Below the pieces are notes generated by a model. The model was given only the letters and a program-made list of their open reading frames with translations. It was not told the DNA's origin and made no database searches. A DNA stretch of 64,000 nucleotides, from positions 682,001 to 746,000 of the forward strand of contig OZ245729.1 in the NCBI GenBank assembly GCA_965227215.1, written 5' to 3'. Both the position numbers and the translations under genes were made by a program. Below, in pieces: positions 8,413-17,906 of the stretch (positions are counted from its first letter, which is position 1; each line of letters begins with the position of its first letter). Origin of the DNA: Gracilimonas sp965227215. Its GTDB lineage: Bacteria; Bacteroidota; Rhodothermia; Balneolales; Balneolaceae.

Positions 8413-8505
8413 GTGCGTGTGAAAATACTAAAACTTCTTGCCGTTTGTGTACTCTGTATACTAATAATTACAGGTTTAGTTTTTCTAATTGATTGGATTA
8501 TTTAA
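8413..8505 (+). CDS. Possible 30-residue single-helix membrane peptide
   Basis: A short frame from the GTG at 8413 (second GTG at 8419) encodes a basic N-terminus (MRVKILK) followed by one strongly hydrophobic helix ending in DWII. It ends 18 bp before the DUF2892 gene on the same strand. No ribosome binding site is evident and the composition could arise by chance, so this is a tentative call. Confidence 0.25.
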   Translation: MRVKILKLLAVCVLCILIITGLVFLIDWII

Positions 8506-8523
8506 TAAAAAACTGAGGTTATT

Positions 8524-8733
8524 ATGAAAAAGAATATGGGTTCCGCTGATAAAATCATTCGCTTTGTTTTGGCGATCATTTTTGCAGCACTGTACTTTAC
8601 CGGCACAGTTGCCGGCACGTTGGGTGTTGTTCTACTAGTATTAGCAGGTGTGTTTGTGCTTACAAGCCTGGTGAGCTTCTGCCCACTTTACGCACCCTTT
8701 GGGCTAAAAACATGTAAGACCTCTGCAGAATAG
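8524..8733 (+). CDS. DUF2892 (YgaP transmembrane domain) protein
   Basis: A 69-residue membrane protein. The conserved opening KNMGSADKIIRFVLAI is followed by two membrane helices, and the C-terminal CPLYAPFGLKTC holds the family's conserved cysteine pair. In YgaP this domain anchors a rhodanese; as a free-standing protein its role is unknown, with sulfur or cyanide/thiosulfate handling suggested by its usual partners. None of those partners is adjacent here. Confidence 0.85.
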   Translation: MKKNMGSADKIIRFVLAIIFAALYFTGTVAGTLGVVLLVLAGVFVLTSLVSFCPLYAPFGLKTCKTSAE

Positions 8734-8777
8734 ATGAATCGAATTCCAGGCTTTGTACTGAAACTATAATTCATAAA

Positions 8778-8801
8778 AAAGGGCGCATAGGTGCGCCCTT
8801 T
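8778..8801 (-). terminator. Rho-independent terminator of the DUF5916 gene (possibly bidirectional)
   Basis: A 10-bp GC-rich stem (AAAGGGCGCA / TGCGCCCTTT) with a 4-nt loop. The minus strand has a six-T tail, matching the gene that ends at 8824; the plus-strand tail is short. Confidence 0.85.
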
Positions 8802-8823
8802 CCATAATTGTAAGTAGTTCTCA

Positions 8824-11544
8824 TCAGGTACCGAACCAATAGCTCAGTTTAACGAGGAATACATTGGTAGGCTTAGCACTGAAAAGCCCGTCCAAGTCTC
8901 GACCCAAGTCAAAATTACCCATTCCAACAAAGTCATCCCGTTGTTGCTGCCAAACCAGGAACAGAGTAGATCCCGGCATATATTCCCATCGAAACACTGC
9001 GTTACCTTGCACCGAACGGAAGTTAAAATCAGGGTCACGGAAATTAAAAGCTGCTGATCCTCCCGCTCCGTCAGGGTCTACGGTGTACTCATCTCCAGAC
9101 TTACTAATGGTTCCTTTATCTTCGCCATATCGATCAAAATTATACGTCCCGGGTTCAGCAAATTCCTTAAAGTGCGTGTACTCACCACTGGCAATAAACG
9201 GGCGCACATAGGTCTGTAAACTCATCGTTGGTGAGAACGTCCAGTTTAACCTTACACTGGTCATGAGTCTTCGCTGTTTGATATCCGCAAATACATACCG
9301 GTTGCCATAGGTATCGGTAGCATTCGCATCCTGCACACGGGTTACATATTGATCTGTATCCCGCTGATACCCAAATTCCGGTGAAACTGATACCTGTATA
9401 AAGGTAGTAGGCCGATAGGTTACTCCCATCCATACATTGTTATCAAATTCCCCTGAAACATCTTGGCGCTGAAAAGTTCCAAAATAGAATGACACATCCT
9501 TATTCTGGTTTGTGTTCAGGTTCATATTGAAATTCCAGTCACGCGGCCGTTTCATAATCGGTCCCCCACGGGTAGTGCGATCCATGTACTGTTCACCGGA
9601 CATGTTTCCGTTGTAGTTGAAAGTCCACAGGTTATCAAAACGCATGAACCCACCGGTTCCGTACCAATTGTTGATCATATCTCCATCATAATTCCAGGCA
9701 TTGCCTTTAAACAACCATGTCTCAAAGTACTGCAGTTGCAATATCTTAGGATCAGTCTCCCGGTAAATCAGACCTCCGTTTATAGACCGGTAGTCGGATC
9801 TGTTTTGAAAGCCGATGTCATTGGTCTCATATCCAGGCGATACATCCGAATAAGTCAAAGAAGTCATCCAGTTATCATCTCCCCCTCTTTTTTGGATGCT
9901 TATTTCTGTCGCAAAACCCGAGAGGCTTGTTTTATTGGGATTGACTGAAAGCTCATCCGAATCTACCCGGTTAAAATACCGAACCGGTGATGTTTGAGCC
10001 CGTTGAATAGCTTCTTTTGAACCATTTATGACACTGTAGGAGAAGGCACCGCTTGTAATCCAGTTACGGTCATTAAAACTGTGTTCAAAATCCACGCCTC
10101 CCAAATAAGCTGAAGAGCGGAGGAAGTCTTCAAAATAAGTTCCATCAATACTTCGGTTTACTGCGCTGCCAAAGCCACCGAAATAGGTGTTACCGGAGTT
10201 GAAGTCTTTCTTGGTTCGGGCAACCATATAATTGGTAGCCGGTTCAACAGCAAAAGAACTTTCTGCTCCTGAAGGTGCAGTATATAAAGCTTTTTCTTGC
10301 AGGGTATATGCATCCAGAAAACCAATAGACCAGCCGTTTTGTGTTTTACCACTTACTTTTGCGGCGGCAGCGATAGTCGTCAAATCCGGTTGATCTACAT
10401 ATTCTGCATTCACTCCAGCCCTGCCCGGGGAGCCCTGTGGTGCCCTCCCTATCCTTCTGGAGTAAAAAGTAACCGGGTTTCCAAACCGACTGAAAGTTTT
10501 CGTGTTACCGAACTGGAAGATATCATTGCCTTCGAGAAAGAACGGCCTGCGCTCTGAGAAAAAGTTTTCGTTGGCCGTTAAATTGATCACTGCCGGATCT
10601 GCTTCAACCTGCCCGAAGTCCGGATTAATAGTCGCGGTCAGGGTAAGGTCGGAAGTAAGGCCGTACTTAATATCGCCGCCTACTCCTGTTCCCAATTCAT
10701 TCCGGCTGTAATAAGGGTTATCCGTACTTATAGATGGAACACGGGTCAGATCTGCCGACACATAAGGTATTACCTCCAGCCTGCGTGGCTCTTTCAGGTT
10801 CTGAATTCCATTCAACCTTCCAAACTTGGAAACAATGCCCGTCTCATTTTGTGAGGTTGGCGCCCAGAATGATACTTCTCCATTACGGGCTATCCTTCTC
10901 TGAAAATTAACCCCCCACGATTGCTCCTCGTCCTTAGAGCTGAAGCGCAACTGTGAAAGGGGAATTTTCATCTCTGCTGACCAGCCGTTTTCTAAAATCT
11001 TCGTTTCTGCTTGCCAAACGGCATCCCAAAGCTGATCTTCATCGGTATCATCATATAGCAAAATGTCTTTTTGTACACCTCGTGGGTTTATCGCGAAAGT
11101 GAATGCTGTTCTTTTATCATTGTAACTATCAAAAAGCACATATACCCAATCGCTGGACTGGTTTCCATCGCGGCGAAATAGAGGCGCGTTAATGGAATCC
11201 GGAGCTGAATCGTACGCCATAATTCCAACAAATATGTATTCATCCGTATATAGTAATTGTACCTCTGTTCTTTCTGAAGCAGCACTACCATCGTCGGGAG
11301 CACGTTGAGTGAATTGGGTTGCGATCGGTACATTTCTCCAGATAGATTCACTCAAAAGCCCATCTAAAACAATTTCGTTTTCGCCATCAATTCTTATGGC
11401 ATTCATTGCGGGATTCTCAACCGTTCCTCTTCTTACATCATCTGTTTGAATGGCTATGGTATCCGCTTGTTTTTGATAGGAAGTCTGTGCAAACAAGTTG
11501 GCACAGAGACATACCAATGCCATAGTAGTTAATACGTGCTTCAT
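8824..11544 (-). CDS. CBM9-like/DUF5916 outer-membrane barrel protein
   Basis: A 906-residue exported protein with a signal peptide at about 1-19 (CANLFAQ). Residues of about 45-210 form a CBM9-like beta-sandwich, with WVYVLFDSYNDKRTAFTFAINPRG being typical. Residues of about 230-906 are the DUF5916 domain, rich in alternating aromatic/polar strands like a large barrel and ending in SYWFGT. Proteins of this architecture are abundant in Bacteroidota, are presumed to sit in the outer membrane and bind carbohydrate or another ligand, and have no proven transport activity. It is the last gene downstream of an ECF-sigma/DUF4097 operon on the same strand, 122 bp away, and may be a target or member of it. 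Confidence 0.85.
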   Translation of the reverse strand: MKHVLTTMALVCLCANLFAQTSYQKQADTIAIQTDDVRRGTVENPAMNAIRIDGENEIVLDGLLSESIWRNVPIATQFTQRAPDDGSAASERTEVQLLYTDEYIFVGIMAYDSAPDSINAPLFRRDGNQSSDWVYVLFDSYNDKRTAFTFAINPRGVQKDILLYDDTDEDQLWDAVWQAETKILENGWSAEMKIPLSQLRFSSKDEEQSWGVNFQRRIARNGEVSFWAPTSQNETGIVSKFGRLNGIQNLKEPRRLEVIPYVSADLTRVPSISTDNPYYSRNELGTGVGGDIKYGLTSDLTLTATINPDFGQVEADPAVINLTANENFFSERRPFFLEGNDIFQFGNTKTFSRFGNPVTFYSRRIGRAPQGSPGRAGVNAEYVDQPDLTTIAAAAKVSGKTQNGWSIGFLDAYTLQEKALYTAPSGAESSFAVEPATNYMVARTKKDFNSGNTYFGGFGSAVNRSIDGTYFEDFLRSSAYLGGVDFEHSFNDRNWITSGAFSYSVINGSKEAIQRAQTSPVRYFNRVDSDELSVNPNKTSLSGFATEISIQKRGGDDNWMTSLTYSDVSPGYETNDIGFQNRSDYRSINGGLIYRETDPKILQLQYFETWLFKGNAWNYDGDMINNWYGTGGFMRFDNLWTFNYNGNMSGEQYMDRTTRGGPIMKRPRDWNFNMNLNTNQNKDVSFYFGTFQRQDVSGEFDNNVWMGVTYRPTTFIQVSVSPEFGYQRDTDQYVTRVQDANATDTYGNRYVFADIKQRRLMTSVRLNWTFSPTMSLQTYVRPFIASGEYTHFKEFAEPGTYNFDRYGEDKGTISKSGDEYTVDPDGAGGSAAFNFRDPDFNFRSVQGNAVFRWEYMPGSTLFLVWQQQRDDFVGMGNFDLGRDLDGLFSAKPTNVFLVKLSYWFGT

Positions 11545-11666
11545 AGGTTTGGGGATTTTTTGAGAGGAGTCCTATCCCTGCAAGCCTCTTAGCTCAAATG
11601 ACTTACAGCTCCAGTTTTTTGTTTTACCTTTAGACGATTCAGATCTTAAAAGGTTGCTGAAAAAAA

Positions 11667-12473
11667 TTACTTTTTACGAATTGAAATATCTCCGTGCAGT
11701 GTTTTAAACAGAAACTCAGGCCCGCCTCCATTCACGTTTCCAAAAATCCATTTATTCACGGCCACCCGGTACTCTCCGTCTTTAGTATTCACTTCCGGTT
11801 TGGAGGAGGTACGATCGATCTCCATGTCGAAATTGGTATACACATCGCCCCACTCGGTTTTCATTTTTGCAGTGAATTTGGCATTCGCCGGAAAGGCTAC
11901 TTCAATATCTCCATTCACCCCGGTAAAAGACATGGGGGCATTAGCCGTAATCTCATTGAAATCGATTTCGATATCTCCGTTTACGCTATTAACCAATACC
12001 GTACCGGAAATTTCATGCAGTTCTACATCTCCGTTTACTGCACTTATTTCTAATTCGCCTGCAAGTCCGAATACTGAGACATCACCCTGCACAGTATTCA
12101 GCTTAAGAGAGAAGTTTCGGGGAACATAGATGATCATTTCCAGGTCATTGTTTGGCATTGGGCCGGTATTTACCCGCACTTCGTTATTATCTTCGGTTAC
12201 TTCAATTCCTACCCCTCCGCCAGAAATACGACGCATCCCGTTTCTCATGGCATCTCTATCGTCATCGGCATTATCACCGTCGTAATTTACAATTACATTA
12301 TCCTTGTCGTGTGCTCTGATCTCGACTTCGTCTGAGAAATTAGCCGCTACAATCAGCTTACCGGGTTCCCCGGGATTAGACAGTGGAATTTCCAGATTAT
12401 TTTGAGCCAGGGCCGGGATGGTAAAAAGGCCCATTGTTAAAACGAAAAGCAATTTTTTTATTGGTCTATACAT
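11667..12473 (-). CDS. DUF4097-family beta-helix exported protein
   Basis: A 268-residue protein with a signal peptide of about 24 residues (TIPALAQ). It then has the DUF4097 repeat pattern of short beta strands with recurrent VNGDIE/V-type turns (AVNGDVEL, SVNGDIEI, GVNGDIEV). These predict a right-handed beta-helix of the putative-adhesin type. It lies 12 bp downstream of a second DUF4097 gene in the sigma-factor operon. Such proteins are commonly controlled by ECF sigma factors in Bacteroidota; the biochemical role is unknown. Confidence 0.85.
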   Translation of the reverse strand: MYRPIKKLLFVLTMGLFTIPALAQNNLEIPLSNPGEPGKLIVAANFSDEVEIRAHDKDNVIVNYDGDNADDDRDAMRNGMRRISGGGVGIEVTEDNNEVRVNTGPMPNNDLEMIIYVPRNFSLKLNTVQGDVSVFGLAGELEISAVNGDVELHEISGTVLVNSVNGDIEIDFNEITANAPMSFTGVNGDIEVAFPANAKFTAKMKTEWGDVYTNFDMEIDRTSSKPEVNTKDGEYRVAVNKWIFGNVNGGGPEFLFKTLHGDISIRKK

Positions 12474-12485
12474 GATGTTATCTCT

Positions 12486-13379
12486 TTATGATTTTCTTTG
12501 TTTGATATAAGCGTTTCCATTTAAAAGGCGGAACCTGAGTTCCGGTCCTCCTTCGCCAATTTGAATAGGAGTTGTTTGCTCTATGCTGTATCGGGTTGTC
12601 CCATCCTGACTTTTATTTACCCGTTTAGGCAGATATTCAATATTGTTGAAGTCGGTATACAATTCACCGTGTAAACTTCGGAAGGTTACAACAGCGGATA
12701 AACTTTTTGGGGCATACACTTCGATAGTACCGTTCACTGTGTGAAATTCAGAGTCGTTCTCGGGTGTCTCGATAAATTCTACGCGGATATCCCCATTCAC
12801 TGTGTTGGCATCAACCATTCCGGCTGCATCATTCACAAATACGCTTCCATTTACATTATTAGCCTTTACGCCGCTACTCATTCCACTTACTACTACTTCC
12901 CCGCCATTTATGGTAGAAATCTCCGACATGAGGTAATGAGGGATTTTAAGCTGAAGGTTAAATTCAAAATTCAGCCGGTCATCATCTCCATATCTGTTCT
13001 TCTTTCTTCTCTGGTAATTGTATTGAAGTTTGTCTCCATCAATTTTCACTTCCATACCCGGCTGGCGTACAAAAATGAAAATGCTGTTGCTTCCATCAAG
13101 CCTATCCAGATAAATCTCATCCGGATTGAAGTCCCCTGGTAACCGTGGTTTGCTTGTTACAATCTTGGTGCCCGTAATGACGATTTCATCACCATCATAC
13201 CCTTCAGCATTCAAATCACCATTAATATTCTTCATATGAAAGTAGGTCTCGGTGTCAAACTCCGAAGCAGGAATCCGGATTTCGATATCTTCCTGTGCCC
13301 GTTGCGAAGAAACAGAAGTTTGAGCCTCAGCCGCAGAGCTCAATAAAAATAGACCTGTAAGAAGAAATAAGAATTTCAT
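12486..13379 (-). CDS. DUF4097-family beta-helix exported protein
   Basis: A 297-residue paralogue of its downstream neighbour. The ATG at 13379 is chosen because a GTGAGAG ribosome-binding sequence precedes it and it starts directly with the signal peptide (MKFLFLLTGLFLLSSAAEA). The body has the same turns (NINGDLNA, NVNGSVFV, TVNGDIRV, TVNGTIEV). It begins 8 bp after the end of the HEAT-repeat gene, so the two are tightly linked. Tandem DUF4097 paralogues after a sigma/anti-sigma pair suggest envelope stress or surface-structure output. Confidence 0.85.
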   Translation of the reverse strand: MKFLFLLTGLFLLSSAAEAQTSVSSQRAQEDIEIRIPASEFDTETYFHMKNINGDLNAEGYDGDEIVITGTKIVTSKPRLPGDFNPDEIYLDRLDGSNSIFIFVRQPGMEVKIDGDKLQYNYQRRKKNRYGDDDRLNFEFNLQLKIPHYLMSEISTINGGEVVVSGMSSGVKANNVNGSVFVNDAAGMVDANTVNGDIRVEFIETPENDSEFHTVNGTIEVYAPKSLSAVVTFRSLHGELYTDFNNIEYLPKRVNKSQDGTTRYSIEQTTPIQIGEGGPELRFRLLNGNAYIKQRKS

Positions 13380-13387
13380 AGTTACTC

Positions 13388-14176
13388 TCACATTAATGCA
13401 GCAATACTGCTTTCCAATTTCTGCTGAACCGTAAAATCAAGATCCCGCTCTTCGATAAGGCGCCTGAACTCAGGTGCTGAATTTTTCAGCTCAAGCTCCA
13501 GCATAGCATCGGCTAGTTCGGTTATCACAATAGGTGATTGTTGCTTGGCAATAGCTTTCACCAATCCTTCCCGCACCCGTTCATTTCCGCCCCATCGTTT
13601 CAAAGCTTCAATAGCCTGCACACGAACATTCACACTTGGATCATTATTAAGTGTAAAAAGCAACGCATGTACCGCTTCCGAATCAACTGAAGGCAGTTCA
13701 CTGCTTATAGTTACCGCTTTAAGCCGGTCGGCAGCCGAAGCCCCTTCCAGCATATTCACCATCATCATCTCTCGCATATCCTGTACCTGTTGACTCAGTT
13801 GCTCAATTTCAGAATCACTGTTATTCAGACCAGAACCAATAAAACCACCCACAATCAATAACACTAAACCGTAAGCAAGCCGTGGCATAGTAAGTTCTGC
13901 AATAAGTTGTTGAATCTGATTCTGTACCGTTTTTAACCAAGGCTCTTTAACTGACTGTTTCTCCTCCTCCAGCATGGCGTAGAACTTAGCACTCATTTCT
14001 TTTCGGGGAGCCGGAACCGGAATAGAACCCAAGTCTTCGTGCAACTTTTCAAGCTCACGAAACTCCATAAAGTCAATGGTGCCATCGGCAATAAGCTCTT
14101 CGACCTTCGTTTTACCGGCATCATCCAGATTTCCCGCGAGGTAATCGGCTATTAATTGTTCATGTTGTTCATTCAT
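13388..14176 (-). CDS. Membrane-anchored HEAT-repeat protein, probable anti-sigma factor
   Basis: A 262-residue protein from the ATG at 14176, which has a GAGGA ribosome binding site and overlaps the sigma gene's stop in ATGAATGA; an in-frame ATG at 14191 is an alternative. The N-terminal 90 residues (LIADYLAGNLDDAGKTKVEELI) resemble the cytosolic sigma-binding segment of anti-sigma factors, without the zinc HCC motif. One membrane helix follows at about 96-116. The outer part contains HEAT-like helices (DPSVNVRVQAIEALKRWG). The gene order sigma, membrane protein, DUF4097 strongly suggests it restrains the sigma factor. The HEAT domain may sense an envelope signal. Confidence 0.75.
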   Translation of the reverse strand: MNEQHEQLIADYLAGNLDDAGKTKVEELIADGTIDFMEFRELEKLHEDLGSIPVPAPRKEMSAKFYAMLEEEKQSVKEPWLKTVQNQIQQLIAELTMPRLAYGLVLLIVGGFIGSGLNNSDSEIEQLSQQVQDMREMMMVNMLEGASAADRLKAVTISSELPSVDSEAVHALLFTLNNDPSVNVRVQAIEALKRWGGNERVREGLVKAIAKQQSPIVITELADAMLELELKNSAPEFRRLIEERDLDFTVQQKLESSIAALM

Positions 14177-14732
14177 GGCTGCATTCCTCATTTAAGGTAT
14201 TTACCAAATCTTTTAATTCTTTCATGGCCCTAAACATTTTTACTTTGATCGCTCCTTCTGTAGTATCCAGAATGTCAGCGATCTCTTTGTATTTCAAGCC
14301 TTCATACCGGCTCAGTACAATAATCTCTCTTTTATCTTCATCCAACCTTCCAAGAGCTAATTCCAGCAATTCCTTTTTCTCTTTTTTGTTGACCAAGGCC
14401 TTCGCCTCTTCCTGGTCAACTTCCATCCGTTCTTCATCAATTTCTATCGGAATTCCTTCCCGTTGCTGTTTTCGGTAATGATCAATGTGAGCGTTCCGCG
14501 CAATACTGAACATCCAGGTAGTGAACTTCCCGTCACCTGTATAGGTATCACGGTACTTCAAAATACGTTCAAAAACCGACTGAACCAGGTCTTCACAAAG
14601 CTCAGCTTCTTTACACATTCGGTAGAAAAAACTAAATAGCGGGCGATTATAACGCTCAAACAGCAGACCCAATTTATCAAGGTCGCCGTTCTTCACTTTC
14701 ATCATCAATGCCTTATCCGAAGTAGAATCCAC
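14169..14732 (-). CDS. ECF RNA polymerase sigma factor
   Basis: A 187-residue sigma-70 family protein. Region 2 spans about 18-90, with FTTWMFSIARNAHIDHYRK as the -10 recognition and melting segment. Region 4 spans about 125-178, with the helix-turn-helix in YKEIADILDTTEGAIKVKMFRA. The start codon is GTG. It overlaps the HEAT-repeat gene by 8 bp, consistent with translational coupling of sigma and anti-sigma. It heads a four-gene unit on the minus strand, divergent from tex. Confidence 0.93.
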   Translation of the reverse strand: MDSTSDKALMMKVKNGDLDKLGLLFERYNRPLFSFFYRMCKEAELCEDLVQSVFERILKYRDTYTGDGKFTTWMFSIARNAHIDHYRKQQREGIPIEIDEERMEVDQEEAKALVNKKEKKELLELALGRLDEDKREIIVLSRYEGLKYKEIADILDTTEGAIKVKMFRAMKELKDLVNTLNEECSHE

Positions 14733-14954
14733 CGCGTAAATTTCCCGAGCTTTATGTTTTCAACCTTATACACTGATGGTAATAAAAAAGGTTACATATT
14801 TATTTTTCGTTTTTTCGGGAATCGTTATTCGTGATTCGTCCTCTTTCCGATTTGAACCGAACTAAAGACCAACGAAAAAATCCTTATTTAAAATTCAACA
14901 TTTCGATGCCGAGTCCTTATTTTCAGCGTCCTAATTTTGAAACGAATATCATCA

Positions 14955-17135
14955 ATGAGCGATACCCCGATTTTTAATTTTTTAGCGAAGAAACTGAACT
15001 TTTCACCCAAACAAATCAGTACGGTAGCCAATTTCCTGGATGATGGAGCTACGGTTCCATTTATGGCACGTTATCGTAAAGAAGCCACCGGTGGGTTAGA
15101 CGAAGAACAAATCCGTGCGATCCGGGATGGTTTGGAAACCCAGCGAACACTGGAAGCCCGTAAAGAAACAGTTCTAAAGTCTATTAAAGAACAGGATAAA
15201 TTAACTCCTGAGCTGGAAGAGCAAATCAAGGCTTGTACCGACCTCACCACGCTGGAAGATATCTACCTTCCATACAAACAAAAGCGTAAAACCAGAGGTG
15301 ATAAAGCCAAGGAAAAAGGCTTGGAACCATTAGCCAAGCTTATTTGGGAGCAGAAAATCGAGAAAGGTGATCCTGTTGAGTATGCCAGGGAATACATCGA
15401 TCAAGAAAAAGAGGTAGAAACAGTTGAAGATGCTTTTGACGGAGCCACTGATATTGTAGCCGAGTGGATCAATGAAAGCCTGGAGGTTCGGGAAATGCTG
15501 CGAAAGGTTTTTGCCGAGCATGCCAATATCGTGACAAAAAAGAATCCGGCAGTTAAAGACCGAACGAATTACGAAGATTATTACGAGTTTTCTTACCGGG
15601 CCAGTAAGATGAAGCCTTACCAGATTCTGGCTATTAACCGGGGCGAGAAAGAGAATGTACTCTTTGTGAATGTGGAACTTTGGGAAGAGCGAACACTTGA
15701 GAACATTGATGATCTGGTCATCAATAACGACCTGAGTATTTTCACTGAATACCTTCAGGATGCCGTTGAAGACGCTTACAAACGACTGCTTTTCCCTTCA
15801 CTGGAACGGGAACTCAGAAGCGACCTTACCGACAAAGCCGATGAACATGCCATCGAAACTTTTGCGACCAATCTTGGTAACCTGCTTATGCAGCCTCCCT
15901 TAGACAAGAAAGTAGTAATGGGCATCGACCCGGCCTTCCGAAGCGGTTGTAAAGTGGCAGTGGTAGATGAGCACGGAAAATACCTGGAAGGCACGACTAC
16001 CTACCCTACACCCCCTCAGAAAAAAGTAGCAGAAGCCGAAGCCGTTTTCGAAAAACTGATTGATAAATATGGGGTAAGCCTGATTGCCATCGGAAACGGA
16101 ACAGCCAGTCGGGAGACCGAACAGATTGTGGCCGATTTTCTTCAAAAAAGGAAAGAGAAACACCCGGATGAAGAACTGCATTACCTGATTGTGAATGAAG
16201 CCGGAGCTTCGGTGTACTCTGCATCTAAAGTTGCACGAGAAGAATTCCCTGAACTGGATGCTGCACAACGCGGAAATATCTCCATTGCCCGTCGGGTTCA
16301 GGACCCGCTGGCAGAATTGGTTAAAATTGATCCGAAATCGATTGGTGTAGGCTTATATCAGCATGATGTAAATCAGAACCAGTTGGCCGGTAAGCTGGAT
16401 GATGTAGTGGAAAGTTGCGTAAATGAAGTAGGCGTAAACCTGAATACGGCCTCCGCTCCCCTGCTGTCTCACATATCCGGCTTAAGCAAACGAGTGGCTA
16501 CCAATATTGTTAAGCACCGGGAAGAACAAGGAATTTTCATGGATCGTGAACAAATTCGCAGCATTGATGGTGTGGGTGATTTCCGCTTCCAGCAGGCAGC
16601 CGGATTTATGCGTATTCCGGAATCCAAAAATCCTTTGGACAATACCGCCATTCACCCCGAAAGTTATGAGGCGGCTGAAAAACTGTGTAATCTGTTTGGC
16701 ATTAATCTCGAAAACCTGTCCGCCGAAAAAAATAAAATTGCATCCAAATTTGAGCATGTAAACCTGGAAGAAACAGCTGAGCAAATCGGGGTTGGAGTTC
16801 CTACATTGGAACTTATTATAGAAAACTTGCAGAAGCCGGGACGTGATCCCCGGGAAAACCTCCAAAAACCACTACTCCGTACCGACGTTATGAAGATGGA
16901 AGACCTGAAAGTAGGTCAAAAACTGGAAGGCACCGTTCGGAACGTGGTTGATTTCGGAGCGTTTGTTGATATCGGAGTGAAACAAGACGGACTGCTTCAT
17001 ATTTCCAATATGGCTGAGAATAAAAAGATTGAAGATCCGCATGATGTAGTAAGTGTAGGCGATATTCTCAGTCTTGAAATCATTACTTTAGACTTGGAAC
17101 GAGGACGAATTGGTCTTAAACTCGTTAATGGTTAG
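14955..17135 (+). CDS. tex: Tex-family RNA-binding transcription accessory protein
   Basis: A 726-residue protein from the ATG at 14955; the frame opens with a TTG at 14937. Domains in order are the Tex N-terminal helical region, YqgF/RNaseH-like domain (around GIDPAFRSGCKVAVVDEHGK), helix-hairpin-helix region (SISGLSKR...NIVKHREEQG, SIDGVGDFRFQQAAGF) and a C-terminal S1 RNA-binding domain (GQKLEGTVRNVVDFGAFVDI). The length is that of full Tex/Spt6-like proteins. It is a housekeeping factor that affects transcription and translation fidelity and is not linked to its neighbours. Confidence 0.95.
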   Translation: MSDTPIFNFLAKKLNFSPKQISTVANFLDDGATVPFMARYRKEATGGLDEEQIRAIRDGLETQRTLEARKETVLKSIKEQDKLTPELEEQIKACTDLTTLEDIYLPYKQKRKTRGDKAKEKGLEPLAKLIWEQKIEKGDPVEYAREYIDQEKEVETVEDAFDGATDIVAEWINESLEVREMLRKVFAEHANIVTKKNPAVKDRTNYEDYYEFSYRASKMKPYQILAINRGEKENVLFVNVELWEERTLENIDDLVINNDLSIFTEYLQDAVEDAYKRLLFPSLERELRSDLTDKADEHAIETFATNLGNLLMQPPLDKKVVMGIDPAFRSGCKVAVVDEHGKYLEGTTTYPTPPQKKVAEAEAVFEKLIDKYGVSLIAIGNGTASRETEQIVADFLQKRKEKHPDEELHYLIVNEAGASVYSASKVAREEFPELDAAQRGNISIARRVQDPLAELVKIDPKSIGVGLYQHDVNQNQLAGKLDDVVESCVNEVGVNLNTASAPLLSHISGLSKRVATNIVKHREEQGIFMDREQIRSIDGVGDFRFQQAAGFMRIPESKNPLDNTAIHPESYEAAEKLCNLFGINLENLSAEKNKIASKFEHVNLEETAEQIGVGVPTLELIIENLQKPGRDPRENLQKPLLRTDVMKMEDLKVGQKLEGTVRNVVDFGAFVDIGVKQDGLLHISNMAENKKIEDPHDVVSVGDILSLEIITLDLERGRIGLKLVNG

Positions 17136-17144
17136 TCGTTATTC

Positions 17145-17192
17145 GAACCGGAGGTTCTGGCAGGCGTTCCCAACCAGTGGTTGGGAACGAGA
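17145..17192 (+). repeat. REP-like palindromic unit, copy A
   Basis: Two adjacent hairpins: GAACC-gga-GGTTC, then a 10-bp stem GTTCCCAACC / GGTTGGGAAC with a 3-nt loop, followed by GAG. The same two-hairpin unit recurs inverted at 17227 and directly at 17907, all around a RAYT gene. Confidence 0.8.
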
Positions 17193-17226
17193 ATACTCTA
17201 ACAAGATTTCTTTTAAGTACTCTTAG

Positions 17227-17276
17227 TGCTCGTTCCGAACGTCCCGTTCGGAATGCATGCCGGAACCGCCGGTTCC
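17227..17276 (-). repeat. REP-like palindromic unit, copy B (inverted)
   Basis: Stem TTCCGAACG / CGTTCGGAA next to GGAACC-gcc-GGTTCC. It has the architecture of copies A and C in reverse orientation but diverged stem sequence with compensating changes. It forms an inverted pair with copy A, like a BIME, just beyond the 3' end of the transposase gene. Confidence 0.75.
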
Positions 17277-17286
17277 AAATGGTGAA

Positions 17287-17829
17287 TCATAGCCATCCCG
17301 CGTAGACAGTAACAGGAATTAATCCATTTTGACCCAGATAGTTCCTCGCTGATGAATATCGCCAGTGCTCCGGGGAATCAACAAGTCCACTCTTTATTGG
17401 ATTGTAGTGCATATACTCTAATTTCTGATTCAGCATCTCATCATTAAAAAGCTGTTTTGGGTGAAAGCCTTCCTCCCAAACTTGATAATCAGACTTCAAT
17501 TTATGTTTGAGTTTTCTAAACGCAATCTGACTTAGCAATTTACTTTTGCCACTTTCTTTCATCATATCAACCATAGTTCTGGCCATATAAGATTTTGCGA
17601 GTCTCAACTTCTCGCTTAACCCCTCTCCCTTTACAATTGCATGAAAATGATTTTCCATGATTACATATCCGTAAATGGTTACATTTCGCTTCCTCTGCAG
17701 AAATATAAAACTATCCAACACTATCTTCGCCAATTCAGGATTAGACAATAAAGGCAATCCATCTTTAATAGAACTGGTAATGAAGTATGGATAATGTTCT
17801 TCATATATTTTATATCGGCTTCGCCCCAT
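17287..17829 (-). CDS. REP-associated tyrosine transposase (RAYT, Y1 HUH family)
   Basis: A 180-residue single-copy transposase of the IS200/IS605 superfamily. The HUH metal motif is H61-F-H63 in IMENHFHAIV, and the nucleophile Tyr is Y139 in EYMHYNPIKSGLV, the standard RAYT layout. It is flanked by three copies of a REP-like double hairpin (17145, 17227, 17907), which are the likely substrates. RAYTs differ from ordinary IS200 elements in being immobile, single-copy and associated with scattered REPs. The frame looks intact. It sits between tex and an aminotransferase gene, so the unit was inserted into a core region. Confidence 0.9.
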   Translation of the reverse strand: MGRSRYKIYEEHYPYFITSSIKDGLPLLSNPELAKIVLDSFIFLQRKRNVTIYGYVIMENHFHAIVKGEGLSEKLRLAKSYMARTMVDMMKESGKSKLLSQIAFRKLKHKLKSDYQVWEEGFHPKQLFNDEMLNQKLEYMHYNPIKSGLVDSPEHWRYSSARNYLGQNGLIPVTVYAGWL

Positions 17830-17906
17830 GATTTCTCTTTTCTAGAGTTAGAGAGATTTGGAGACGATTCCTTACAGAATTAATTCTTAAACTTGGATTC
17901 TTTTTT

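Noticed and set aside
17287..17829. Ordinary IS200/IS605 insertion sequence
   Set aside because: The protein has the RAYT form, no TnpB partner, and the flanking repeats are REP-like hairpins rather than IS200 ends.
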